The notes under the pieces: model-generated
The model's input: the letters and a program-made list of their open reading frames with translations, nothing else
What the model was told of the DNA's origin: nothing
Databases searched by the model: none
Shown here: positions 24,321 through 35,328 of the stretch, in pieces
Numbering within the stretch: position 1 is the first letter of the stretch
How the letters are laid out: each line of letters opens with the position of its first letter
Made by a program: the position numbers and the translations under genes
Origin: Valencia hispanica
Lineage: Eukaryota > Chordata > Actinopteri > Cyprinodontiformes > Valenciidae
Length of the DNA stretch: 64,000 nt
NCBI GenBank assembly: GCA_963556495.2
Contig: OY747715.1
Coordinates: forward strand, 19,362,239-19,426,238
Direction: 5' to 3'

Positions 24321-24582
24321 AAATGTATCTGTTTAGAGCTGCCTTTGATTCATGTTTTGATGTATCATGTTTTGTGTATGCTTCTTGCTGTTTTTACATT
24401 ATATGCTTTGTAATACCTTGATGTATCTGTGTATGCTTCTTGCTTTATTGCTGTTTTACTTTATATGCTTTGTCGGCGTTTTACTACTATTTTTATTTTA
24501 CCTCTTCATCATGTATAGCACCTTGAATCACCTTGTTGTTGAAAGTGTGCTACGCAAATAAAATTGCCTTGCCTTGCCTGCC
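24321..24582 (+). mobile_element. Plus-strand L2-type 3' tail
   Basis: It ends GTGCTACGCAAATAAAATTG followed by CCTTGCCTTGCC, the same terminus in the opposite direction as the minus-strand LINE end at 24248. It starts with a few codons resembling the last L2 residues (MYLFRAAFDS). The two opposed ends create a short inverted repeat of the GGCAAGGC motif. Confidence 0.6.
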
Positions 24583-24590
24583 TTTCATGA

Positions 24591-26527
24591 TTAGGTTATA
24601 AAGTAAAAACAGCAATAAACCACAAAACACACACGGAGCATATGGCAAGTAAAACATTGAGTCAATGTTTTTAGCCTTGATTTAAAAGAACTCAGTGTTT
24701 CAGCAGCTTTGCAGTTGTCTGGAAGTTTGTTCCAGAATAGAGGAGCATAAAAAATGAAAGCTGCTTCTCCATGTCCGGTTCTAATTCTAGGGATGCTGAG
24801 TAGACAGGAATTAGAGGACCTAAGTGGTCTGGGGGGTTGGTATAGTAACAATAGATCTTCAACATACTTTGGTGCTAGGCCATGGAATTATTTATAAACT
24901 AGTAGGAGTATTTTGAAGTCTATTCTCTGAGCTATAGGGAGCCAATGTAAGGACTTTAGAACTGGGGTGATGTGCTCTACTTTTTTGGTTTTAGTGAGGA
25001 CACAAGCAGCAGCGTTCTGGGTCAACTGCAGCTGTCTAATTGACTTTTTAGGCAGACCTGTGAGGACGCTGTTGCAGTAATCTATCCGAGTAAAAATAAA
25101 CGCATGGATGAGTTTTTCGAGGTCCTGTTGCGACATCAGTCCTTTAATCCTAGAAATGTTCTTCAGGTGATATAAGGTTTACCTCGTGCCTTTATGTGAC
25201 CGTGGAGGTTCAGGTCTGAGTCCATCACTACCCTAGATTTTGGGCCTGATCAGTAGTTTCTAGGTGTATTAACTGAAGCTGTGTGCTGACTCTTGATCGT
25301 TCCTCTTTAGATCCAAAAATAACTACTTCAGTTCTGTTTCCTTTCAGCTGGAGAAAGTTATGGCACATCTATCCATTGATTTACTTGATGCATTTACTTA
25401 GGGTTGGGATGGGTTCAAAGTCACCTGGTGACACATTATTCCACCCAGATCCTCTCCAACCCTTCAGGTGCCCGGCCGGTCAGGGGGAGGCAGTATACAG
25501 CCCCAGGACTAGTGCATGTTTTTGTGGGAGTAGCTCACATTAGCTGCTCAAGGGAACACGGGGAGAACATGCAAACTCCACACAGAAAGACCCTTTCGCC
25601 AACCCCACCCAGGGTGTGGGTGCCGATGATGTGGGGGAACAAACACACCCTCAGCACCCACAGCGTCCCCGGTGGTAATCGAACCCGGGACCTTCTAGCT
25701 GTGAGGTGAGCCAAGCTACCAGCTGCGCCACTGTGCCCCTTGAGCATGTAGGGTATTAAATAAGAAGGGGCCCACAGGATGGAGCCTTGGGGCACCCCAC
25801 ATGCGATTTCTGTTCTTCCTGATGAAAAGTTTCCTGTAGAAACAAAGAAGTCTCTGTTCTTTAGGTAAGACTCAAACCAGCCAAGTACTGTTCCAGAGTC
25901 CGACCCAGTTCTCCAGTCATTTCAATATTATATCATGATCAACAGTGTCAAATGCTACACTGAGGTCCAAAAGTACCAGCACTGTGGTTCTACCACAGTC
26001 TGTATTTATGTGGATGTCGTTGAAAACTTTGGCAGTCTCGGTGCTGTGGTGCGCATGGAAACCAGACTGAAATGGTTTGTCATTGTTAGGAAGCTATTTA
26101 ACTGCGGAAACCCAGTTTTTTCAATAATATTACTGATGAATGGAAGATTTGAGATTGGCCTGTAGTTCTGTATTAATGTGTTGTTCAGGTTGTTCTTCTT
26201 TACCAGTGGTTTCATAACGGCTGTTTTCAAAGCCTGGGGGAAGAAACCTGTCAGGAGGGATGAGTTAACTATTTGAATCAGATCAGGCCCAAAGACAGGG
26301 AAAACATTCTTAAGGAAAACTGTGGGTAGGATATCAAGACAGCAAGAGGAGGAACTTAAATGGTTAATGATTTCTTCAAAGTTTTTTTGGTTTAATTCAT
26401 GGTATTCTGACATTTTCTCTACATTGGTGTTGATTGGGGATGACATTGGTAGTGGGTTTGGCACTGAAGTACAGACTGACCCTCTAATTGTTATAGTCTT
26501 CTTAGGTGGAAAAGCTGGCAAATTCAT
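24591..26527 (-). pseudogene. L2/CR1-type reverse transcriptase, broken
   Basis: In protein order: LKTAVMKPLVKKNN and YRPISNLPFISNIIEK (26250-26110, the early RT block), then WFESYLKNRDFFVS and GVPQGSIL (25890-25780), then a SINE, then [16 protein letters not shown] in broken frame (about 25290-25230), then LIHAFIFTRIDYCNSVL and EHITPVLKSLHWLP (25110-24930), and the C-terminal block RTGHGEAAFIFYAPLFWNKL to the stop at 24591. The YADD catalytic box should fall where the SINE sits and is not found on either side, so the SINE site appears to have lost that segment. There are several frameshifts and stops. Confidence 0.75.
25401..25740 (-). mobile_element. tRNA-derived SINE inside the LINE
   Basis: Read on the minus strand, it starts at 25740 with GGGGCACAGTGGCGCAGCTG, an A-box-like tRNA segment, followed about 45 bp later by the B-box-like GGGTTCGATTACC. 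The body has the motif GGAGTTTGCATGTTCTCCCC. It belongs to the same family as the copies at 11.4 and 40.6 kb. The tRNA-like promoter would recruit RNA polymerase III. No clean target duplication is seen, in line with loss of flanking LINE sequence. Confidence 0.75.
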
Positions 26528-26899
26528 TGCAGGCCCTGATAGAATTTAGTTCAGGGGCTACTTTCACTTGAGGATTAGTTAGTCTTTCCACTGTTGCAAA
26601 CAGAGTCTGTGCATTATTCATGTTTCTGTTAATGATTTCAGAGAAGAACGATTCCCTTGTATCTTTTAAAGTTAATTGATGTGTGTTCAGTCTCTCTTTG
26701 TAGATCTCACAGTGAATCTGGAGTCGAGTTTTCCGCCATTTTCTCTCGGCTCGTCAACACTCTTTTTTCACTACGTACCAGTGGATCGCTTGTCCACGGA
26801 TACTTATTTCTACCTGAGACTACTTTGACTTTAGAGCAATGGAATCAGTGATGTCTGAGATTTTCGCGAGCAAATTATCTAGCAGTTTTTTTACTGAGT

Positions 26900-29100
26900 T
26901 CGAGTTGGGAGATGAGGGGGTTGTGGTGTGAGGGTAAATACGTTTTAAGGTTTCAACTGAACTGTCCCTGAAAAAACACTTTTTTACAGAGGTCTCACTG
27001 TGGCTAGATAGTTTAGCAGAGATGGTACTTTCAAAGAAAACACAGCAATGGTCAGATAATGCGATATTAATTACCGAGATTTTGGATATATTTAAAGATT
27101 AGCTGATAATTAAGTCCAGAGTGTGTCCTCGATTGTGTATTGGTTGTTTGACATGCTGGGTCAGGTCAAAGTTATGAAGAGGGTCACTTAATGCTGTTGC
27201 TTGTCTATCTTGGGAGTTGTCAGTATGGATTGAAGTCCCCCACAATGATTAATTGGTCATAGTCAATACATATTATGGAAAGAAGGTTGCTGAAATCATT
27301 GAAGAAATTAGAGTTCAGTTTTGGGGGTTTATATTAACAAACAATAAATAAACCTTCTTTAGTTTCATTTATCTGGGTAGCTATGTATTCAAAAGAGTCA
27401 AATTTGCCCAGGGATACTTTTTTAAAATTCATTGAGTTATGAAAAATTGTGGCTACGCCTCCACCTCGTCTATGTTTCCTGCTCTTGCTTAAAAATCTTA
27501 ATTTGGAGAAGTAGAGCCTATCAATGCAAATGTTTCCTTATTTACGTCTAGCCAGGTTGCTAATAAAAAGAGAACGTGTACATTATGTTCAGTGATGAAG
27601 TCATTGATTAGAAATGACTTCCCTGACAGAGACCTGTTGGGACTCTATTTTCCACAAATGAACTGAACAGACTGTTGTACGACAGGAAGCCATTTTCCCT
27701 TGATGGAATGTGCAAACCACTCTTTCCAGCATTCCTAGCGGTGACCCCCAACACACTCCTATTGGTCCGGGGCCACCAATGGGGACTTCAACTATGACAT
27801 CACAGCCAAAGGGCTATAGGAAGGTGGCGGCAAAATTGTTTTCAGCAGAAACTCCTGCTACACAGAGGACATCTCACTGATGAAATTCTCTTTTGTTCTG
27901 ACCCACTGGACCAGGGAGAACTCTCATTTCAAAGCTTCGAAGTGCCCCTTTTGCTGTTTGGGTATCTAGCTTGGGTTATATCCGAATGGTTCCAACACAG
28001 TTCGTTACGACGTCAACCTGCAAGCCATCCGGCATGCAGTTGGGACATACGGTCCTAAAATCCTGTGCAGGTTCTCTATTCCTTTTCTTGCTCAACTACG
28101 GACACATTTTGCTCCCCTCTTCATGGAATGGACCTCCCTCAAAGCAAAGTAGGACTGAACCTGTTCATCCAACATAATATTGTGTCTGGGCAGATCAATA
28201 GGGAAAAGGGAGTTCTTAACGAGTTAGATCTCATTCATTGTTGGTTTAAAGTGTTTTTAAGCACTGAACCTGTTGGTTCATTTAGCGTCGTCGCACGCAT
28301 ACGTTTGAGCTGTATTTGCTGTGTTTTAAACTGTTTTTATCCTGAGCAGATGCCACACTTTCTTTCTCTCTTCCTCATTTTTCTCTCTCTCTTGCTTTCT
28401 GAACACCTGGTCGTCAGAGTCTGGCTTGGTCCGACCTGCGTTAGCTAGTCTATTAGATGAAAGGTTAACTCCATGTGGACAGTACACACCATGTGCTCTC
28501 CCCCATTTTAGTCAAAGCTAGTTTTACGGCCCTTTGTCTCCTTACACTTCATGTGCTGTTCTCCATCTTGGCACATAACTAAGTTTATGACCTTTGTCCC
28601 ACAGGTCATCTCTACTTGACCCCCCTGGAGTGAGGACCCCCCTCCCTTTCTAACAAAACCTCAGCTGATCCACTTTGTGTTAGTTGTGTTTAATTTTCAT
28701 ATATTATTATTTTCTAAGATCTGTAGTAGTTAGTTGCATGCTATAGAATAGATGGGAATAATTGACGAAATGTTTTGGCTGTAAGGTTGATCTATTTTCT
28801 TAATAAATTACCCTTAGCTTAAAGAGAAGTGGTCTGTGTTTAAATGGTGTATATGTACAATTATTGTCCACAGCGTGTGAATTTACACCTTCAAGAAGAG
28901 ACTGGATGTCTGGTCTTCTAATACAGAAGTGGTGCCCCGAATATTAATAGATTAAACTTGAACCTCATCAATAATTATATTAATATTAAACTATTGATCA
29001 TAAATATTGATGGTTATGTAAAACAGACAAAAATTCACTCACTCTTTGTCACAACAGACCTAATGTTTAATAAAGCTAATTTAAGTAGTTTGATGATGGG
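26900..29100 (-). pseudogene. L2/CR1-type LINE endonuclease, split by an LTR
   Basis: The start of the domain, with LALLNIRSLSG, is encoded by 29100-29057 and, after skipping the LTR, continues with KSFLINDFI from 27630. Further on are a GGGVATIFHNSMNF block (about 27470-27430), IVGDFN (about 27250-27230) and a decayed region with TQSRTHSGLN near 27120. These are the usual markers of an apurinic-type endonuclease that nicks target DNA for the LINE. There are stops after IVGDFN. The split and the GACC duplication make this a good record of the insertion. Confidence 0.7.
27635..29056 (+). mobile_element. Solo LTR (1.42 kb), copy B, with 4-bp target duplication
   Basis: It begins TGTTGGGACTC and ends TTTGTCACAACA, flanked on both sides by GACC (27631-27634 and 29057-29060). 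It interrupts the LINE endonuclease frame. A CCAAT box is written as TATTGGTCC near 27760 and a polyadenylation signal AATAAA lies at 28802-28807. No coding sequence or second LTR is present, so recombination has removed the internal part. It is the same family as 9471-10841, in the opposite orientation. The internal part and class of the parent element are not visible here. Confidence 0.8.
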
Positions 29101-29179
29101 TATCTGAACCTTCTGACAGGTAAATAATTTGAGATTTGGTTTAATATGAGAGCGTTTTGTTTTAGCTTCTTATAAGCTA

Positions 29180-29212
29180 GTATTCCAGTGCTGCTTATAA
29201 GCACTGGAATAC
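29180..29212. repeat. 13-bp perfect hairpin repeat
   Basis: GTATTCCAGTGCT at 29180-29192 and its exact reverse complement at 29200-29212 are separated by seven bases. It lies in the LINE between ORF1 and the endonuclease. Confidence 0.9.
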
Positions 29213-29249
29213 TACTCTCAGGGAGGGCGGGCAACTACTGGGAGATGAT

Positions 29250-30619
29250 GGGAGTAGAATTACTGTCAGGTCCCCTTCTATATCAGATGTTTGTTCTTAT
29301 CAGTTGGGGCATGGGCAGAATACATCCAGGGTGAGTCCCAGGGGCCTGATATAGTCCAAGTTTCGGTGTTAGTTGTGTCCCATTTCTTATTTCTGCCTTC
29401 AGACTGTCAGAGAAGTTTCTAAAGACAGAATAATTTGGTGTAGATGAGTTAGATGACATTGGAATTTTTGAATAATGCTGTGGTGAGCGCTTGACCACCA
29501 TAGAAGAGGTAGGAAGTGTTTGTTCTCTGTTAATCCCTGCGGGTCATGGCTCTGTTTGGGCTGGTGACATCCTCTTGATTTGGTGTGTTTAAAGTGTTTG
29601 TCCTTTGGCAGTATTCATGGGCCTTGCTTCGAGGTCAGCCCTTGGGTGCTTTATCAAGTGTTAAGCTTTCTGATTTAGATAACAGAACATGTTTGAGCTC
29701 AGCAGTCTCACTCCAGCTTTGTTGAGATAAAGTTGGTTTTCCCTCAACAGATGCTTGGCAAATCCAAATATTTTAAAATTATTAATAAATGAGATAGATT
29801 TTTCAACATATTTTCTCTTCAACCATCAATGGTTCATGCAAACTCTACTGTATCTTTCATCACTCCCTTCAAGGACTTGTCTTCTGATTAAGATGTTTAT
29901 GTTAAGTCCATCAAATCTGTGTAGCAGATCAGAGAAATCTCTTTTTATAATCTCTGGCTACATCAGTTGATTCTGTGTGGACAACGAGTTTTTCCAGTTT
30001 TGGGTGTTGTTCTATGATTGTCTGGATTTTTTCTGAGATTTTGCTCACTGTTTTTTTGGGCAGCTGAAAACACCAGTGTTCTGGCTACAGAAGTATTCAA
30101 TCCCATTTATTGAATTATCAGGATTTTTGCTGGGGGGTTCTTACTTTCTTATGTGTGGCTGGATTTTCCCTGGTGATCTTGACTGGTCCTGGGAACTGTG
30201 TTGTATTTCAGGGAACTGAGGGCTGTGAATCGGTTTTTCAGCAGGATTCCAGGGGTAGTAATATCTCTTGTTTTGGGTTGGAATGTCTTTAGTTTTTCTT
30301 CCTCGGAACGAGTGTAGATGTTTCAGTGCGCTTTAAAGCCAGCCAGTGTTCATCAAACTGTGAATGGGGTGTTCTGCCCGTTAAGTGCCTTTTGGCTGAG
30401 GGAGTAGTGTTGTTCTGTGGCTTCTGTGGGAGACTATTGGACCGAGTTAACACCGGGCTGGCAGGTTTGTGCTCCCTGCGTGTACTCATCGGTAAAGTTG
30501 TCTCATTTCCATATCCAGTGTTTACTTACGCGTTCACTTCAAGGCGACATATCTTCATCTCTATTGTGTCCATTTTCTGGAGCAGTTTTGTCAAAGTCCT
30601 CAGCTGAGCAAAACGCCAT
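29250..30619 (-). pseudogene. LINE ORF1 remnant
   Basis: A start MAFCSAEDFDKTAPENG is encoded on the minus strand from about 30619. After frame changes the text continues through PASPVLTRSNSLPQKPQN (about 30460-30410) to a block ISEKIQTIIEQHPKLEKLVV and HTESTDVAR (about 30040-29960). That last block resembles the start of the esterase-like domain of CR1/L2 ORF1 proteins, which bind the element RNA. The frame is broken in many places. Family placement is by recognition only. Confidence 0.5.
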
Positions 30620-32754
30620 TTTGTAAATCCACAGTCCTTCAAATTAAAATAGTAATAATAATAAGATCCTGTTAAATACAGTAACTCCAGAGGCTGGGTG
30701 TATAAAGTTACGAAGAACAAAGCTAACTAAATAAAAAAAGAGAATAAGACGAGAGATTGGGAGAGATGCTATTTTGTATGAAAATTGCTTTATTAATAAA
30801 GTTTGATTTGATCAAGAGAGGCTGCTCCTCCTTCAGCCGCCACAAGGACTATTCGTTTAACTTTAATTTTAAAACATTTAAGTTAGATTTCTTTTAAATG
30901 TGGTTTAATTCGTATTCCATGATGTAGTGTTTTTAAATTCCACTTCTGGGAGAAAGCATTTTGGATATTGTCTAAACAGTACATTTATGTAATACGGTGT
31001 TCCAAAACTTTGAATAGCCTGGCCGACCAAGTAGACCATTTCTTCTCTGAAATCCAAACTGTGTTTAGGGTAATACATTTTAATCTCTGCAGAGCTGGTG
31101 GTTATTTCTGGTTTGTGTAGATAAATTTAATTCAGATTGCCGCAAACCTTAAAACTTAGATTTTTGAATTCTGAATGTACTGCAACAGAGATGTACGTAC
31201 TAGTGCTTGCTTAATTTTTTTTCTGTAACTTGAACTACAATGAAGAATGAAAGAGCATGGCTTGACAATCTGTGACACGATGCCTCCCACAACGTGGCAG
31301 TCTGTGACAATGACAGTTGGTGACTTTGCATTGTAAATGTACAGTCACTGATTTTACATATTTGGAAATATACTGTTTTAATTGTTGTAGGAGTTCAACA
31401 GATAATGATAAGTCATATTCAAGAGAAAGGAAATGACAAAAATGAGAAAGAGGAGGAAAATATGTAGCTATATAAATAACTTTTTTTATCTTGTAGTGTT
31501 GCTCTGACACAATGTGTAACACCTGCAGTTAAGGATGAAAATGATTTTCATTCAAACAGATAAACAATACAAAACAATGCGATGCAGTGTTGAGAGTAGA
31601 AAAGCACTTAAACATACAGAATAGAGAAAATGCTGGCACATAAGAAGTGGTTGTTTTATGAAGCTCAGCACACAAATGCATCATTTTACATTGCCATGCA
31701 AGAGACTAATAATTTAGCAATACAAGAAAGACAGGCGAGGAGAAAAATGAGTGGGAAAGAGATGGAGTAATTCTTCATTCTTGTTATCTATTATGCCAAC
31801 CTTGCAAATATTGTTCCAACCAAGAAGACGCTTATAGCAAGAAACACCCCCTTATATTCTGAATAAGGTGCATTTTTATTTGAAAGCTGACATCTTTACC
31901 CAGAACTCCATTTTAGGGATACCGACAGTTTAATCAATAGCTGACCAACCAAGCTTATCTTCTCAAAGATAAATAGTAGACAGGAAAGATGTAAAGCAGG
32001 CTCCTGATTTGACCAGCATCTGTCATGGTGAAGTGTCCTTGGGTAAGATGCTGAATCCCTGCCAAATTTAATTAATGTTCTTCTGACCTCGAGTTAAAGC
32101 ATGACATAAAGGAAAGAATCCCTTTGGTTGATCTGATTTAACCAGTTTTAAAGCACAGAAACATCCTGCTTCATATTAAAAATTGTATTCATACATATAA
32201 TTAAAATTTGAGTGCAACATCTTCCAAAACTGTATGCAAATTAGGTAACTTAGTAGCTGGGAAAGGTGAAAATAAATCAAATGAAGAAAAGATGCCCCAT
32301 TTTGTTTCTCTGTGAAAAACTGGAGCTGATATGTACCACTGTCTTATCTTCTCTGTGCCTTCAGTTGGCGTTTGTGTTTCAGAGTTAAAATAGGATCACT
32401 TTTTTTATGCTGATACAGATCCTTACCCAGAAAATATATTTTTTTCTTCCTAGACAATCAGATTAGAGGAAAAGTGTCTTTTCTCTTATTTTACCACTGG
32501 TTTAGCAAACTTTCCTTGCCATTTGACAATTTAACACTGCACAGCTGTGTAAAGTAACCACAGATTATACATCTTGGTCATCACCATAAAAAACTGAGAA
32601 AACCATAATCTAAAGCCCCTTTCAGATTACTATGAACTATGAACCCAGCTTCACGGATCCTATTTTTTCATAAACGTCATGTATGTTGATTCATCAAGTT
32701 CATTGGGGTATGTGTGCTTTCAGAATATGCAGACATTATTGCAATACCAAAGGG
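30620..32754. other. Anonymous DNA with an L2 tail
   Basis: The first part may be the 5' UTR of the LINE. A plus-strand L2 terminus, ATTAATAAAGTTTGATTTGA, lies at about 30791-30811. The rest (30.9-32.7 kb) is AT-rich with no exon or element that I recognise. Confidence 0.4.
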
Positions 32755-33690
32755 TCGGTACGGGTCCTGACTGTTGTTTGTGCTGACGCGCCAAACGACA
32801 GATTAGATTACCCACCTTTTTGGTGTCGTTTGAGGGGGTGCTGGTGAGTGGTCCTCCCGGGGACTCCCTTGTTCTGCTAGGGGACTTCAACGCTAACGTG
32901 ATCAATGACAGTGAGACCTGGAAGAGTGTGGTTGGGCGGAACGGCCTCCTTGATCTGAACCCGAGCGGTGTCTTGTTATTGGACTTCTGTGCTCGTCATG
33001 GACTGTCCATAACAAACACCATGTTCAGGCATAAAGGTGTCCATATTTGCACTTGGCACCAGGACGCCCAAGGCTGCAGCTCAATGATCGACTTTGTTGT
33101 CGTTTCATCTGATCTGCGGCCGGATGTTTTGGATACTCGGGTGAAGAGAGGGGTTGAGCGCTCCACTGACAACTACCTGAGGGTGAGTTGGTTCCGATGG
33201 TGGGGGAGGACGCCGGACAGACCTGACAGGCCTGAAAGGCCCAAACGTGTTGTAAGGGTCTGCTGGGAACGTCAGAAGGATATTTAACTCACCTCCGGCA
33301 GAACTTCGAACACGTCCCGGGGAGGCGGGGGACATTGAGTCCGAGCGGACCGTGTTTTGCGCCTCCATTGTCAAGGTGGCTGACCGAAACTGTGGCCACA
33401 AGGTGGTCGGTGCCTGTCGTGACGTCAACCCCTGAAGCTGCTGACGGGTACCGGCGGGCCATGCGGAGTGCGGCTCGGATGGTCACTGAGGCAAAAACCC
33501 GGGCGTGGGAGGAGTTTGGAGAGGAGTTTGGAGAGGCCATGGAGAACAACTTCCGTACGGCTTCGAAGCGATTCTGGTCCACCATCTGGCGTCTCAGGGG
33601 GGAGAAGCAGTCTGCCACCAACACTGTTTACAGTGGGGATGGTGTGCTGCTGACTTCGATACGGGGCGTCTTGGGTCGGTGGATGGAATA
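32755..33690 (+). pseudogene. RTE-like LINE endonuclease fragment
   Basis: The ORF carries the endonuclease markers [57 protein letters not shown] and [16 protein letters not shown], which end the catalytic domain of a fish RTE-type LINE. It then continues in shifted frames (33335-33700) with the linker before the reverse transcriptase (AKTRAWEEFGEEFGEAM, NTVYSGDGVLL). The 5' end is truncated near 32755 and the protein stops at about 33712 in unrelated sequence, with no reverse transcriptase. The D and N of GDFN and the catalytic-type block near the end are present, but a frameshift at about 33287 inactivates it. Confidence 0.75.
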
Positions 33691-33790
33691 CTTCGGCTTT
33701 TATACAACTTGACGACTTTGTCACTATATTTAGCGACTTTTCCGACCACCCTGGCAACGTTTTTTTTTTAAGTGACTAGTGACAAATCTC

Positions 33791-34182
33791 CATGGGTGAC
33801 CCTACCAGGAGCAAAAGCCCCCGACAACATAACTCCTAGGATCATTGGGACACTCAAACCCCTCCACCACGATAAGGTGGCAGCCCATCGAGAGGAGTCA
33901 GTTGAGGTGGCTCGGGCATCTGGTCAGGATGCCTCCTGGACGCCTCCCTGGTGAGGTGTTTCAGGCACGTCTCACCGGGAGGAGGCCCAGGGGAAGGCCC
34001 AGGACACGCTGGAGGGACTATGTTTCTCGGCTGGCCTGGGAGCGCCTTGGGGTTACTCCCGAGGAGCTGGAACAAGTGGCTGGGGAGAGGGAAGTCTGGG
34101 TCTCTTTGCTTAGGCTGCTGCCCCCGCGACCCGACCCCGGATAAGCGGAAGAAAATGGATGGATGGATGGATGGATGGATGG
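33791..34182 (+). mobile_element. LINE 3' end with 13-bp target duplication
   Basis: This is a 392-bp 5'-truncated copy. It encodes the final LINE residues (SQLRWLGHLVRMPPGRLPGE, RWRDYVSRLAWERLGV, LLRLLPPRPDPG) and ends in (ATGG)n at about 34155-34182. A perfect 13-bp direct repeat AGTGACAAATCTC flanks it at 33778-33790 and 34183-34195, proving it is a separate insertion from the endonuclease fragment upstream. It is probably from the same or a closely related LINE family. Confidence 0.85.
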
Positions 34183-34281
34183 AGTGACAAATCTCTCTTT
34201 CTCACTGTTCTCAGCGGGTAGCGGGAGAGGAACCTGGCTGCAGATCTCTGCTGTCAGTCTCTCTCCGCTTCCACGCTCAGG

Positions 34282-35320
34282 TATGGTTGCCAACCGTCCC
34301 GTAAAAAACTGAATCGTCCAGTATTCAGAGAAAATATTACGCGTTCCGTATTAAAGTGAGAAGGAACGTGATTTGTCCCGTATTTTAGCTAGAATGAAAA
34401 GACACAAAGCTGGAGTTATTCTGTGTCTTTACGCTGCGCAGCTGCCTCGTCTTCTCTCATTATCTCCCCTCCCTCTCCTGTTGCTCCTTCAATCATGAAA
34501 CTGATCAATGATCGGCTTTTCTGTCGCAGTCCCGTTTCTGTTTGTTTATCGCGGACTTTGAGCAGATAGAGGAAACCAGCGGGTGTCGCGCTAAACAACA
34601 GCAGCACGTTTAAGCTTGATAGACTGTTGTTAGAATTGATTTCGTATTACTTTCTGATGTTTGCTGAAGCCACAGCCGTAACAGCTGGTGGTCATGATAT
34701 CGGTTTGGATATGTGGTGAGAGGGAAACATGAAGATGAAACCAGGAGATGTTCTTACTGAATCATCAGTGCTGAACAGGTGATGGAGAAACAGGTTTACC
34801 TTTTAGGTGACATGAATAAGTTGAAGGGAAGTTATGAACTGTTTCTGAGAGACAAATAACACCAGGATCGTTTTATGTAGCTGACAGTTGGTAAATGTGC
34901 AGGGGCGGCTCTAGAAAAGTTTTGCCCGGGGACAGATAGGGCATTAACAGGAAAAGGGGGGCACACATACATACTTATTCTCATTTAAAATGTCTAGCTT
35001 TTAATAAATAATTATCTGAATCTTACAACCAATTGGATATAGTGGTCATAAATCCTTTATCGTATACAGCAAATATTAAGTCTAATACAGTATCCTACTA
35101 AGCTATAGTACTTTTTCCTTCGGGAAGGTACCACCTGTGCAGTCTGCAGTTCTCTCAAAGAAAGATGTTGAATGTATTTAATTATTATAGAAAAAGAATT
35201 CATTTCTGTGCATTTGTTTTCCACGTGCATTAAATTAAAGTCAATTAGATGGATTAAGCATCATGAGGCGGAGGGTGGGGGGTGGTTCCTTATTCTTTTT
35301 GCTGGGAGTTGGCAACCCTA
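34282..35320. mobile_element. 1.04-kb hAT-type non-autonomous element
   Basis: The ends are TATGGTTGCCAAC (34282) and, inverted, TAGGGTTGCCAAC (35320): 12 of 13 bases match. The flanks CGCTCAGG (34274-34281) and CTGTCAGG (35321-35328) agree at six of eight positions, which fits an aged 8-bp hAT duplication. Near the left end, GTCCCGTA-type phrases recur three times. No transposase is encoded; the short ORF at 34416-34607 (minus) is not recognisable. Confidence 0.6.
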
Positions 35321-35328
35321 CTGTCAGG

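Larger units (their letters stand above)
24248..30619 (-). mobile_element. Nearly complete L2/CR1-type LINE with nested insertions
   Basis: One minus-strand retrotransposon can be followed from ORF1 (near 30619) through endonuclease and reverse transcriptase to a 3' end at 24248 (plus strand GGCAAGGCAAATTTATTTGT). Removing the solo LTR at 27635-29056, the SINE at 25401-25740 and the plus-strand L2 tail at 24321-24582 leaves about 4.3 kb, a sensible length for this group. All open frames are broken. The endonuclease frame continues across the LTR insertion, which shows that the LTR came later. Confidence 0.75.

Noticed and set aside
25665..25740. A tRNA gene at the SINE head
   Set aside because: Only A- and B-box-like segments remain and the sequence runs on into the SINE body; there is no proper tRNA fold.
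9471..29056. The two 1.4-kb LTRs as the ends of one provirus
   Set aside because: They are in opposite orientation, and each sits in a different disrupted older element.
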